Source: Lachnospiraceae bacterium (GTDB lineage: Bacteria; Bacillota; Clostridia; Lachnospirales; Lachnospiraceae). Taken from it: a stretch of 64,000 bases of DNA. Below, in pieces: positions 15,436 through 24,937 of this stretch (the stretch's first letter is position 1; each line of letters opens with the position of its first letter). The notes beneath the pieces were generated by a model that saw only the letters and a list, made by a program, of their open reading frames with translations, was not told the DNA's origin and did not search any database. The DNA lies in the NCBI GenBank assembly GCA_910574865.1, contig CAJTDN010000005.1, positions 186,001 through 250,000 on the forward strand, in the 5' to 3' direction. Position numbers and translations under genes: made by a program.

Positions 15436-16654
15436 TTGCCTTGGACACCCTTCGGTATCCAGCGGGTGTTTGGTTCATCACCTGTTTAAACTTCCTGGCA
15501 AAATAGGACACGTCGTTAAAGCCGACCAAAGCGGCAATTTCCGGGTTCGAAAGCGAAGTATTGCAAAGTAATTCCGCGGCGTATTGCACGCGTAACGAGG
15601 TTATGTACTCAGTCAACGTGACACCGAGTTCTTTTTTAAAGAGCGTGCAAAGATAATTTTTACTTATATTAAAATGCTCAGACAAAAAATTCAGGCTCAG
15701 GTCGGCATGGAGGTTTGAATTCGCGTAAATGATAATTTCCCTAATTAACGCGGAATGCTTTTTCAGCGTGTACCGTCTCACCAGGTCGCAATAAGCACGA
15801 ATCATGTCCAGAACCAAGGACGTGCTTTGTGACATCGTCATGACGTTTTCAATTTCGTTCAAGATACGGTTCGAGGCAATATTGACATAAACCAAAGGCA
15901 CCGTGGCACGCTCCACTTCCTTACGCAAAACCGCGTTCAGCCCCACGAGGCGATATTGAAAAGCGACAGGCGTAAGCGCCCCCCGAAACGGAACCGTAAT
16001 ACCGCCAAAACATTGAATGATTTCAAAAGCCCTTGCCTCGTCCCCATTATAAACCGCTTTTCGAAGTTGGTTTTCCAAGTCCGTACGCTCGCGGACGGCC
16101 TGCGTGCTAAAATCCGTATTTAACTGTAATTCCTTCATTCGTGTCCGCGAACGCGTCTCCCATGACAAATTCGAATCCAAAGAAACCTCCCTTACGGCCA
16201 TATCCTCCCCAAATAAATACTTCCCTAATTCGGAAATCAAAGTATGATATCCTCCAATCGTGGCAAGGTTGGGCAAACGTTGATAATAATCCTTTAATTG
16301 GGAACTGAGCGTTTCAGGCAAATCCCACTTCGAACACACCTTTTCGAACTGTACTTGCCAGCTTTCATCTTGGAGAGACGGACCGACAAAGAAAAAGCAT
16401 TCCGTCCCCTGCGGAATACGAAGCAGCGAATAGTAGCAGCCGAACATGTCCGTCACATGAACCAATGTTCGGTGTGGCAGCTTGCGAACCTCCTCCCGAA
16501 AAACTTCCCAATCAACATCCCCTCCAAATAATTGCTTCCGTAAGCCAAGGTCAAACGGAAACGGACTATAACATTCTTCAATGGAAAATATTTTTACACG
16601 TATCCGATTTCTTTCCAATACGTTTTGAACAAAATCGACAATATCCGACTGCAT
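15428..16654 (-). CDS. AraC-family transcriptional regulator
   Basis: 408 residues; start at 16654 with GGAGG 7 nt upstream. An N-terminal sensing region of unrecognised fold (to about 300) precedes two helix-turn-helix units: LSLNFLSEHFNISKNYLCTLFKKELG and SNPEIAALVGFNDVSYFARKFKQ (both quoted in part). The closing TPAGYR is typical. It is divergent from the sugar transporter and GH79-like gene and is the natural activator of them; two direct repeats at 16738 and 16759 are the likely binding sites. The final codons abut a pseudogene, so the extreme C-terminus could have been altered by that deletion. Confidence 0.9.
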   Translation of the reverse strand: MQSDIVDFVQNVLERNRIRVKIFSIEECYSPFPFDLGLRKQLFGGDVDWEVFREEVRKLPHRTLVHVTDMFGCYYSLLRIPQGTECFFFVGPSLQDESWQVQFEKVCSKWDLPETLSSQLKDYYQRLPNLATIGGYHTLISELGKYLFGEDMAVREVSLDSNLSWETRSRTRMKELQLNTDFSTQAVRERTDLENQLRKAVYNGDEARAFEIIQCFGGITVPFRGALTPVAFQYRLVGLNAVLRKEVERATVPLVYVNIASNRILNEIENVMTMSQSTSLVLDMIRAYCDLVRRYTLKKHSALIREIIIYANSNLHADLSLNFLSEHFNISKNYLCTLFKKELGVTLTEYITSLRVQYAAELLCNTSLSNPEIAALVGFNDVSYFARKFKQVMNQTPAGYRRVSKAKF

Positions 16655-16737
16655 GCTTCTTCCTCCCACGTGACATCTGTTTCCCGACATCCCCTTTGTT
16701 CATTTTAACACACTGTTACGACAAAATATACCTAATA

Positions 16738-16800
16738 TGAATATTGTCCAATAATTCGTGAATATTGTGAATTTACAACAATAATTCAAGTGAATAGAAT
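16738..16800 (+). promoter_or_regulatory. AraC-type operator and promoter of the transporter/GH79 operon
   Basis: Two identical direct repeats TGAATATTGT at 16738-16747 and 16759-16768 start 21 bp apart, two helical turns. Four bases after the second comes TTTACA (16772-16777), then 17 bp, then TAGAAT (16795-16800). This is the arrangement of a class II AraC-activated promoter with a weak -35. Confidence 0.8.
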
Positions 16801-16845
16801 GGATATATGTAAAAAATACACAACAAAAAGAAAGGAAGGATTTTT

Positions 16846-18246
16846 ATGTCAGAAAAACAATTACGTCCTTTTGGTATGAAGGACAAAATGGGGTACTTGT
16901 TAGGAGACCTGGGAAACGACCTTACGTTTATCCTCTCTTCCAGCTATTTGATGAAATTTTATACCGACATCATGGGAGTCCCCGCGGCCATCGTGGGGGT
17001 CATCATGATGATTGCCCGATTCGTGGATGCCTTTACAGACGTAACGATGGGCCGCATTTGCGACAAAGGGCAGCCAACGAAAGCTGGAAAATTCCGTCCG
17101 TGGATTCGCCGAATGTGCGGGCCCGTGGCGGTAGCCTCTTTTTTAATGTACCAAAGCTCGCTGTCAGGCATGCCAATGCCCTTTAAAGTGGGATATCTCT
17201 TCGTAACGTATATTTTATGGGGATCCGTCTTTTATACCTCCATCAATATCCCATATGGCTCCATGGCTTCGGCAATTTCAAACAAGCCGGAAGACCGCCA
17301 GTCTTTGTCCACCTTCCGAACGGTCGGCGGCACATTATCAGGCGTATTCATGGGAATTCTCGTTCCTATGATCGCGTTTGAAACGGTAAACGGGCAGACA
17401 GTATTGGTCGGGAGCAAATTTACCGTGGCGGCAGGCATTTTTTCCGTGCTGGCAATACTTTGCTATTTAGGATGCTATGCCCTGACACTGGAAAGGGTAA
17501 AACCACAGCAAATCGGACAACTGCCAAAGGAATCCGCCGGTACAGGCTTTTTTGGCGTCCTCAAGAGCCTGTTTACAAACCGTGCCTTGTTGTCCGTTAT
17601 CGCTGCAATGCTCTTCATGTTGTTGGCACAACTCACGATCCAAGGAATGAATAATTACGTATATCCCAACGTTTATAACAACGCAGGCGCCTTGTCCTTG
17701 TCCTCACTTTTAATCCTGGCCGTGGTGTTGGTTTGCGCCGCTTTTGCAAAGCCGCTGACCAAGCGGTTCGGACGCAAGGAAATCAGTATTGCGGGATCCG
17801 TCTTGGCGGCGGTCTGTTATGGGATTTGCTTCTTAATCCGGCCATCCAACGTCTGGGTCTACCTGGCATTCGCCATGATTGCCTACATCGGGTTGATGCT
17901 CTTTAGCATAATGTCCTGGGCGTTGATTACGGACGTAATCGACTATTCAGAAATCAGAAACGGCATCCGAGAGGACGGGACGATTTATTCCGTATATTCT
18001 TTCTCCAGAAAGCTCGGACAAGCCGCCAGTGCCGGCCTGGTAGGCGGACTCTTGTCATTGGCCGGTTATACGGCAGAAACCGCTTTTGACACGGGCGTGG
18101 TAAACGCGATTTTTGACATTTCCTGCATCGTTCCCGCCATCGGTTTCATTGCCGTTGCATTAATCATGGGACTTGCTTATCCGCTAAATAAAAAACGGGT
18201 AGATGAAAATGTGAAAATCCTCGCAGAAAAACATTCTAACGACTAA
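16846..18246 (+). CDS. GPH-type sugar:cation symporter (MFS)
   Basis: 466 residues, about 12 membrane helices. The glycoside-pentoside-hexuronide:cation symporter family is marked by GYLLGDLGNDLTFILSS, DAFTDVTMGRICDKG, the NIPYGSMASAIS segment and GMREDGTIYS-like GIREDGTIYSVYSFSRKLGQA. It likely imports a glycoside or uronide for the following hydrolase, 15 bp downstream. AAGGAAGGA precedes the ATG. It also serves as the intact reference for the deleted transporter at 47-48 kb. Confidence 0.93.
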   Translation: MSEKQLRPFGMKDKMGYLLGDLGNDLTFILSSSYLMKFYTDIMGVPAAIVGVIMMIARFVDAFTDVTMGRICDKGQPTKAGKFRPWIRRMCGPVAVASFLMYQSSLSGMPMPFKVGYLFVTYILWGSVFYTSINIPYGSMASAISNKPEDRQSLSTFRTVGGTLSGVFMGILVPMIAFETVNGQTVLVGSKFTVAAGIFSVLAILCYLGCYALTLERVKPQQIGQLPKESAGTGFFGVLKSLFTNRALLSVIAAMLFMLLAQLTIQGMNNYVYPNVYNNAGALSLSSLLILAVVLVCAAFAKPLTKRFGRKEISIAGSVLAAVCYGICFLIRPSNVWVYLAFAMIAYIGLMLFSIMSWALITDVIDYSEIRNGIREDGTIYSVYSFSRKLGQAASAGLVGGLLSLAGYTAETAFDTGVVNAIFDISCIVPAIGFIAVALIMGLAYPLNKKRVDENVKILAEKHSND

Positions 18247-18261
18247 CGGAGGTAAAAATTT

Positions 18262-19761
18262 ATGGAACATGTAGTATTAAACCCAAACAAGCTTACACCC
18301 CTGCACAAAATGGATCTCGCGATAACGTCTTATAATATTGAGATGACCGAAGTCACGGGGGGAACCTTCTGGCGTGCATTCACGCCAGGACAAGTGGCGG
18401 GGAAAGAACCCATTTCCTCCGCAGGACTAAACGACCGCGAACACATGATGCAACTATTCCCCCCCATCAACCTAAAAGAACCGAGAATACGTACACTTGG
18501 AAAAGCGTTGGGACCAGTATGGGTGCGGGTGAGCGGCACATGGGCGACCAGCACCTATTATGATTTTGACGGACATACAAACGGCATCGCGCCCCATGGC
18601 TACCAAAGTGTCATGACAAAGGAACAGTGGGACGGCGTGTTGGACTATGTGCGGGAAATCGGCGGAAAGCTATTGGTTTCCGTGGCAAACTGCGAGGGCA
18701 CACACAACGAGGACGGAACATGGAATCCGGAACAAGCGAGAATGCTTTTTTCATACAGCCGAGAATACGGCGTGCCAATTTCAGCCGCCGAGTTCATGAA
18801 CGAGCCAAACTTGCTTTCCATGAGCGGCGCGCCAAAAGGGTATGGATTAAATGATTTTTGCCGTGACCAAGATGCCTTTTTTACCTTATTAAAAGAAGAA
18901 TTTCCGCAAACGCTTCTCGTTGGCCCGGCGGCCACTTGTGACAAGGATGAAAGCCAAGGCGAAAAAGCGGCCGTCCTCGACACTTTGCCTATCATTGCCA
19001 CAAAGGACATTTTGGCAAAATGCAAAATCAAGCCGGAAATATTTAGCTACCATTACTATAACGGCGTATCGGAAAGAGGCGCCTCCATGGGCGGACATTG
19101 GGACGCCGGCGAGGCGACAACGGAGGAATACCTGAAGGGGGCGGCCAATACATGCGGAATCTACCTTCCTTTACGCGACGAATTTTGTCCCCGTACCCCG
19201 ATTTGGGTCACGGAATCCGGCGCCGCCGCTTGTGGCGGTAATTCATGGGACTCCACCTATTTAGACGTGATTCGCACCGCGAATGAACTGGGCGTATTTT
19301 CAACATTGACCGAAGGCATCATCTTTCACAACACGTTTGCCTCGTCCGACTACGGGTTGCTGGATCCTATTACGCACCTCCCGCGACCTAATTATTGGAT
19401 TTTCCTGCTTTGGTCACGCCTGATGGGGCAAACCGTGTACGACACCCATGAGCCGCTGCGGGAAGGCGTACACCTATTCGCGCACAGCCGGAGGGATCAG
19501 AAAGATGGCATTGCCTACCTGCTTGTCAATAATAGTAAAAGTGAAAAGACGTACGTCCAACTTTCAGGCAATGCGGAAATATACCTATTGGACGCGCCAT
19601 TCATGCGCTCGACGGATATCTATTTGAATGGCGAAAAATTAGAAATGGCAGACGACTTAACGATGCCAAAATTAACTGCCAGGCAACATACGGGGAGCCA
19701 ACTGGAAATCGCTCCCGGCGCAATCACGTTTATTTTAACGGAAACAGACATTCGCCTTTGA
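18262..19761 (+). CDS. Clan GH-A glycoside hydrolase, GH79-like (beta-glucuronidase/heparanase type)
   Basis: 499 residues, no signal peptide, so a cytoplasmic enzyme acting on imported substrate. The candidate acid/base Glu is in AAEFMNEPN (about 181) and the nucleophile in WVTESGAAACGG (about 318), the GH79 pattern on a TIM barrel; a small beta domain follows (LLVNNSKSE onward). Partnership with a GPH symporter, a family that includes glucuronide carriers, agrees with a glucuronide or related substrate, but this is inference. GGAGG lies before the ATG. A 10-bp hairpin at 19772-19798 follows, without a clear T run. Confidence 0.78.
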   Translation: MEHVVLNPNKLTPLHKMDLAITSYNIEMTEVTGGTFWRAFTPGQVAGKEPISSAGLNDREHMMQLFPPINLKEPRIRTLGKALGPVWVRVSGTWATSTYYDFDGHTNGIAPHGYQSVMTKEQWDGVLDYVREIGGKLLVSVANCEGTHNEDGTWNPEQARMLFSYSREYGVPISAAEFMNEPNLLSMSGAPKGYGLNDFCRDQDAFFTLLKEEFPQTLLVGPAATCDKDESQGEKAAVLDTLPIIATKDILAKCKIKPEIFSYHYYNGVSERGASMGGHWDAGEATTEEYLKGAANTCGIYLPLRDEFCPRTPIWVTESGAAACGGNSWDSTYLDVIRTANELGVFSTLTEGIIFHNTFASSDYGLLDPITHLPRPNYWIFLLWSRLMGQTVYDTHEPLREGVHLFAHSRRDQKDGIAYLLVNNSKSEKTYVQLSGNAEIYLLDAPFMRSTDIYLNGEKLEMADDLTMPKLTARQHTGSQLEIAPGAITFILTETDIRL

Positions 19762-19771
19762 CTTTTTCCAT

Positions 19772-19798
19772 CGAGTAGGGGGGATTTTCCCCTACTCG
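19772..19798 (+). terminator. Hairpin after the GH79-like gene
   Basis: CGAGTAGGGG pairs with CCCCTACTCG. There is no T tract, so termination is uncertain. Confidence 0.45.
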
Positions 19799-19859
19799 TC
19801 GCGCCGGGACCAGCCGCGTAAACAGCATGTTCCTTTCTGCCCCGTGCGCGCAAAAACAC

Positions 19860-19906
19860 GGCCGCCGCGTCAAGGTCATTCCCTTGGTGCGGCGGCCGCA
19901 TTTTTT
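19860..19906. terminator. Bidirectional terminator between convergent operons
   Basis: GGCCGCCGC and CAAGG pair with CCTTG and GCGGCGGCC over 19860-19897; six T follow on the plus strand and a T-rich stretch on the minus strand. Confidence 0.8.
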
Positions 19907-19912
19907 ATCTTT

Positions 19913-21883
19913 TTATTTCGCCAAGTCCACGTACTTTTGTATGTATCCCACGATCGTGCCCGTGTCTATCTTATCCAAACCGGCCGTATAATCCTCCCAC
20001 TTCATTTCTCCCATGATGACCCGCGGAAGGTTCTGGCCCATGTAGTCCACGACCTGCGACTGTACCTTGCCAAGTTCGGCCGACTCGTCCGCGCTCAGCA
20101 AGCCGGTATAATCGGAAATACCTCCGGTATTCTTATATTTTCCCCAAAGCTGATATGCTTTCCTATAAACCGCCGGCGTACCATCCTCTTTATAGTATTC
20201 GCCCGTCGTCCCGTTCAAAGCAAGTCCTGCCACCATTCTGCTGCCCTGGGTCGCCCCCATCAGAGCCGCGTTCGGATCATCGACCCTGATGGACGGCACG
20301 TAGACCGTCTTGCCCTCGTCATCCGTCTTTTTCGAATAGGAACACGTGATGCCATATTCCGCATACAAGTCCGGGTTCAATTCAACAGAGTTTGCCTGCT
20401 CTTCCGTCAGACCGAAGCCCAGCGTCTCGGCGCCTTCCACCGTGTACGCCCAATCCAGGAACGTAAACAGAGCCTTCATATCCTTTTCCTCGCACTTGGG
20501 CGTGACACCGATTTTACCCTCGATTCTGCTGTCCTGATATAACGCGTCCGGCTCTTTGTACATCTGCTCCTCGCTGCCATACATGTCATTTATCGGCAAT
20601 GCCGCGGGCATCGCGAACGCGTTCTGCTGGTCACGCTCGTCCAGACAAGTCTGGCGAATCAAAGTTCCGATGGAATTGCCATGGTAGTTACTCCACAATC
20701 CGACCTTTCCCTGGCTGATTCCCGCCTGGTTAATCATGTAGAACAAATCGGAAGCCCTCGTGTAAAACGCCTGGTCAAGCCAGCCCTTCTTATACCAGTT
20801 CTGCATGCACTCCACATAGGTGGCAAAATTTTCCGACGTTCCGTCAAAGGACGCCTTGCCATCCTTCATATAATAATATCCGTTGCCGCCGCCAAACGAG
20901 GACACGATGTCTCCCAGCGTGCTGTTGCCCATGTAAGAAATCGACGTGCAGTACGCGTTGGTGTCGTCACTCCAGCCTCTATCGGCAATCGCCTTGTCAA
21001 ATGCCTCGAACATCCACTCCCAGTCGCTGATGGTAATCGGATCTTCGGTACCGCTCGGGAAAATCACGTTGTCCGTGTAATCCTCATCCGGATTCTCGCC
21101 CGGGGTCGCCGTAAATTCCGTCACCTCGTTTTTCTTCCAGCCATTTAAGTTGTTTTGCGCCATGGCCTCGGAAAGAGGTGTCACTTCCGGATGCCCGTTC
21201 TTTTGCACGTCCTCGTCATCCCAGTCCCAGACGTACTCAGTCGGCTCGGCATACTCCACGAGCCAGTCGCGCCGGTACATCATGCCTTCCCACGGATCAC
21301 GCACAGAATCCCCGATACGATAAAGCGCGTAATAATGGGGCGAGCCGTCTTCTCCCTGCACCGACACCAACGGCTTCAGTTCCGGGTTGGCATCCAAAAG
21401 CGCCAGGTAATTCGGCATATACTCTTCCACGTATTCCGTAATGTCCATCAGCCAGCCGTTTTCCACCATGGCCTGCGGGTTCTCCGAAGATGCCGCCAAA
21501 TCAACCAGCTCCGGATACTCCCCGGTGGAAAACATCGTGTTAAAATTGTCCTGCTCGTTTCCGGAAATCGGCACGATATAATCAAACTGCAGCCTCGTTC
21601 CGTTTTCGGCCGTGCCGACCCCGCCGTTTTCCGTGTCCCAATACTGGGCGTTTACCCATTGTACGGCTGCCGCGTCCTTGTAATCCTCATAATAGGTTCC
21701 CGCGCCGTCCGTCTGATAAATCCACCAGGTGAATTTCTGCGCGTCGGTCACTTCCTTCCCACCTTTCGCGCCTTCGTTGCCGTCACCTTCGCCGCCCTTG
21801 CCGCCGCAGCCCGCCAAAAGCGATATCGACAAGCCCGCGGCCAGGCACGCTGCCAACAGTTTCTTAACCCATTTGCTTTTCAT
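19913..21883 (-). CDS. ABC-type extracellular solute-binding lipoprotein (oligosaccharide class)
   Basis: 656 residues; start at 21883 (MKSKWVKKL) with GGAGG 9 nt upstream. Lipoprotein signal with lipobox LLAGC near residue 24, followed by a Gly/Glu/Lys linker. The large size and features such as YDIVPISGN-like segment, EYPELVDLA, MYRRDWLVEYAEPTEYVWDWDD, and the repeated Trp/Tyr-rich C-terminal half fit the LipO/YtcQ subgroup of family 1 binding proteins that serve carbohydrate ABC importers. The usual permease pair is not adjacent in this window. It lies downstream of the GH78 gene but has its own upstream region (21884-22027), which shares a 35-bp element with the promoter of the cluster at 30.2 kb, so co-regulation is likely. 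Confidence 0.85.
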   Translation of the reverse strand: MKSKWVKKLLAACLAAGLSISLLAGCGGKGGEGDGNEGAKGGKEVTDAQKFTWWIYQTDGAGTYYEDYKDAAAVQWVNAQYWDTENGGVGTAENGTRLQFDYIVPISGNEQDNFNTMFSTGEYPELVDLAASSENPQAMVENGWLMDITEYVEEYMPNYLALLDANPELKPLVSVQGEDGSPHYYALYRIGDSVRDPWEGMMYRRDWLVEYAEPTEYVWDWDDEDVQKNGHPEVTPLSEAMAQNNLNGWKKNEVTEFTATPGENPDEDYTDNVIFPSGTEDPITISDWEWMFEAFDKAIADRGWSDDTNAYCTSISYMGNSTLGDIVSSFGGGNGYYYMKDGKASFDGTSENFATYVECMQNWYKKGWLDQAFYTRASDLFYMINQAGISQGKVGLWSNYHGNSIGTLIRQTCLDERDQQNAFAMPAALPINDMYGSEEQMYKEPDALYQDSRIEGKIGVTPKCEEKDMKALFTFLDWAYTVEGAETLGFGLTEEQANSVELNPDLYAEYGITCSYSKKTDDEGKTVYVPSIRVDDPNAALMGATQGSRMVAGLALNGTTGEYYKEDGTPAVYRKAYQLWGKYKNTGGISDYTGLLSADESAELGKVQSQVVDYMGQNLPRVIMGEMKWEDYTAGLDKIDTGTIVGYIQKYVDLAK

Positions 21884-21985
21884 GACTTCTTCCTCCATCA
21901 TTCAAATTTTCGTGCGAGAACCCGTCCGGCTTCGTGGGTTCTTGCCCTTTCTGTATCGTATCTTATCACCGGTGCGATTTTCATT

Positions 21986-22020
21986 ATTGCAGAATACTAT
22001 TTGAAATTGTAAATTTCCAC
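21986..22020 (-). promoter_or_regulatory. 35-bp shared regulatory element, copy 1 (binding-protein gene)
   Basis: The plus-strand pattern ATTGYAGAATAC, five bases, AAATT, then AAATTTCCA is also found at 30209-30243. Here it is about 100 bp before the start of the solute-binding lipoprotein. Likely an operator for a common regulator. Confidence 0.65.
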
Positions 22021-22027
22021 TCCTTCC

Positions 22028-24937
22028 TCACTGCCCGTTCAGCGCGTCGAGTATTGCCTCGTAGGCCGCCTTCACCGCCGGTGCCGAACTGATTCCCTCG
22101 GCCAACGTCATCCGCTTGGCATATTCAATCATCGGATTGGCCATCAATTCCGGCATCATTTGGTCAAGCAGCTGTTTTCCCAGCGGCTCCGCCATGATTT
22201 CCCCCAGCGTGTTGTCCAAGGTGAACCTTGCCGGCTTTAGGCTGGTCGTGGTGTCATACTCGTACACGTGCTCGCCGGAACCGACTTCCAGCGCGCCCTC
22301 CTTTTCCGGCAGGTAAATCACCGCCGAGGTATTGGCCGGAACCGTTACCCGCACGCGGATTTTCTTGTCCCGGCAACTCCATTCGGAAACGATTTTCCCA
22401 TACGGCGTTTCCAATTCCGTGCAGGCCTCCTCGATTCCCCGCACGAACATCGGTTTCACGTAAAACTTGTGGTAAGCCGCCTCAAGCTGGTTGATGCCGC
22501 CGATTTTGCGGTACATCCAGTTGCCGATGGAACCGTACGCGTAGTGGTTCATGGAATTCGAGCCCGGATGCGGCATCGTCTGGTCCGGATAAATCGCGTT
22601 CCACTGCTCCCACATCGTGGTCGCCCCCATTTTCACGCCATACAGCCAGGACGGGTAGTCGTCGCGCAAAAACAGCACCGACGCCACGTCGTGCGCCCCG
22701 TTGTCCGACAAGGCATGGCACAAATACGGCGTTCCCACGAACCCGGTCGTCAAATGGTTTTTGTGGTTCTCGACATTGGCGACCAACGCCCGTAAAATTT
22801 TCTCCCGGTCTTTTTCCCTCGCCAAGCCAAAATGTAGGGAGAGCACGCACCCGGTCTGCGTCTCGCTGACGACGCGCCCGCGTGGGGTAAAATATTCCTC
22901 GCGAAACGACTCAAGCGTCTCTTTGTACAATTTCCCATAACGTGCGGCCTCGTCGTCCTTGCCAAGCACCCGCGCCGTCTTCGCCACCAGGTCCGTCACG
23001 TACAGATAATATGCGTTGGCTATCAGGTAAATATCCGTGGCGCCCACGCTGCCGTCATCAAACATTTCACGATCCAGGGACTTCCAGTCGCCATACTGAA
23101 ATCCCGACTTCCACAAGCCGTCCTCATTTACCTGGTTGTGAATATAATCCACCCACTCGTGCATGCATTGCCACGAATCTTCCAAAATCCTCGTGTCCCC
23201 GTATGTCTGGTAAACGACCCAGGGAACGATGACCGCCACGTCGCTCCAGGCCGCCGAGCTGTACGTGCCCTGGATGTCCGGCACGATGTGCGGCACGCCC
23301 TTTTCCAGCGAGGAGGCCGCCGCCACGTCATGCATCCATTTTCGGAAAAAGGAAGCCGTTCCCCGGTTAAATGCCGCCGTCCAGGAAAATACCTGCGCGT
23401 CCCCCGTCCAGCCAAGCCGCTCGTCGCGCTGCGGACAATCGGTCGGAATGTCGAAAAAGTTGTCCCGAAGGCTCCAGTCGATATTGTCCTGCAGGCGGTT
23501 CACATTTTCATCGGAGCAGTGGAAATTTCCCGTCTTTTCCATGTCAGAATGCATCACGCAGGCGGTAAACATCTCCGGCGCGGGGTTCTCAATTCCTTCC
23601 ACCAACGCATAGCGGAAACCGTGGAACGTGAAATGCGGCATCAGCACTTGCTCTTCCCCGTTCAAGATATAGGTATCCTTCGAAATCGCCGTGCGCAGCG
23701 TGTCCGGATAAAACACGCCGTCCTTGTCGAGCACCTCCGCATGGCGCAGGGAAATTTCCTGCCCCTTCCGCCCCTTTATTTTCACCTCGACAAGCCCGGT
23801 CAGGTTCTGGCCGAAATCCACCAGCACGTTCCCCTTCGGGTCGGTAAAAATCTTTTTCGGCGAAATCCTTTCCGTCACCCGCACCGGCTCGCTCTCCTGT
23901 GCCACGAGGACGGACGGGTCAAATTCGGCCACGGAAACCTTGCCCTCAACGACACGCCCCGACACCGCGGCAGTCGACGCGCCGCCGTTTCCCGACATCG
24001 TCCCTGATTCGGCCGCAAAGCCTTTATCCGCGCCGCCGTTTCCCAGCGTCGTTCCGATTGTCGTGTCCCGCGTCTCGCCCATGTAAATCTCGCTGTAGCG
24101 AATCTGCCCGGTACGCACGCCCCAGTCCTCGTCCGTGGCAATGACTTCCCTGCCGCCATCCTCGTAGAGAACGTGCAGCTCCGCGAAAGCCGCCACGCGG
24201 TCGCCGTAGCGGTTCGGCTTGCAATCAAAACTCAAAATACCCTTGTACCAGCCGTTTGCCACCGTCATTTCCAGCGTATTTTTCGCCGCCAAAAATTCTG
24301 TCACGTCATAATATTGATACTGCAGACGCTTGTGGTACTCGGTCCATCCCGGAGCCATGTACTCATCGCCGACGCGCCGCCCGTTTAAGCACAATTCGTA
24401 AACACCGTGGGCCGTCGCGTATACACAGGCCTTCCTGACCGGCTTTGCGAGCGTGAATTGCTTGTAAAACACCGGACACGCCGTCTCTTCCGCCGGAAAA
24501 TCATGAGTAATCATCTTCGCCTGCAAACGTGCCGCGTCAAAGATTCCCATGGAAAACCTCGTTTCACTTTCGGCCAGATTTCCGTAATTGTCCTCCACGA
24601 ACAGCCTGACCTGGTATTCTGTTTCCTCCTCCAAGGCCGCGCCGCCGTAAACGACCAGGACACTTGTGTCACTTTCCACCCGGCCGCTGTCCCAAGCCAT
24701 GGCCTGCATGGAGCCCGCCGCGCCACCGCCGCACGTGCGCATGTCGCCTTGCGTCACGTCAACGTCCGCACACGCGCCGTCCCGCGCCACTTTGTCCACA
24801 CAAGTGACCTTGATGCGGTATGCGTTTTGTACCACGTTTTTCTCTTCCGACTCCAACTTCCACGAGAAGCGGGGAACCATGACGGACAACCCTTGCGGTT
24901 CCTTCTGATACTCGATGCGGAAATCGTAGATCTTCAT
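22028..24937 (-). CDS. Alpha-L-rhamnosidase, GH78
   Basis: 969 residues without signal peptide, so intracellular. N-terminal beta-sandwich domains (from VPRFSWKLES) lead to the (alpha/alpha)6 barrel. The catalytic region DIPTDCPQRDERLGWTGDAQ contains the conserved acids, and TMWEQWNAIYPD plus SMNHYAYGSIGNWMY are standard GH78 signatures. Two oddities: a Gly/Ala/Ser-rich insertion around residues 293-330 (GNGGADKG, GNGGASTAA) in the second sandwich domain, and an extra C-terminal helical tail of about 65 residues after the final beta domain. It overlaps the upstream GH94-type gene by ATGA, with GGAGG inside that gene's end. It should release L-rhamnose from imported glycosides. Confidence 0.92.
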   Translation of the reverse strand: MKIYDFRIEYQKEPQGLSVMVPRFSWKLESEEKNVVQNAYRIKVTCVDKVARDGACADVDVTQGDMRTCGGGAAGSMQAMAWDSGRVESDTSVLVVYGGAALEEETEYQVRLFVEDNYGNLAESETRFSMGIFDAARLQAKMITHDFPAEETACPVFYKQFTLAKPVRKACVYATAHGVYELCLNGRRVGDEYMAPGWTEYHKRLQYQYYDVTEFLAAKNTLEMTVANGWYKGILSFDCKPNRYGDRVAAFAELHVLYEDGGREVIATDEDWGVRTGQIRYSEIYMGETRDTTIGTTLGNGGADKGFAAESGTMSGNGGASTAAVSGRVVEGKVSVAEFDPSVLVAQESEPVRVTERISPKKIFTDPKGNVLVDFGQNLTGLVEVKIKGRKGQEISLRHAEVLDKDGVFYPDTLRTAISKDTYILNGEEQVLMPHFTFHGFRYALVEGIENPAPEMFTACVMHSDMEKTGNFHCSDENVNRLQDNIDWSLRDNFFDIPTDCPQRDERLGWTGDAQVFSWTAAFNRGTASFFRKWMHDVAAASSLEKGVPHIVPDIQGTYSSAAWSDVAVIVPWVVYQTYGDTRILEDSWQCMHEWVDYIHNQVNEDGLWKSGFQYGDWKSLDREMFDDGSVGATDIYLIANAYYLYVTDLVAKTARVLGKDDEAARYGKLYKETLESFREEYFTPRGRVVSETQTGCVLSLHFGLAREKDREKILRALVANVENHKNHLTTGFVGTPYLCHALSDNGAHDVASVLFLRDDYPSWLYGVKMGATTMWEQWNAIYPDQTMPHPGSNSMNHYAYGSIGNWMYRKIGGINQLEAAYHKFYVKPMFVRGIEEACTELETPYGKIVSEWSCRDKKIRVRVTVPANTSAVIYLPEKEGALEVGSGEHVYEYDTTTSLKPARFTLDNTLGEIMAEPLGKQLLDQMMPELMANPMIEYAKRMTLAEGISSAPAVKAAYEAILDALNGQ

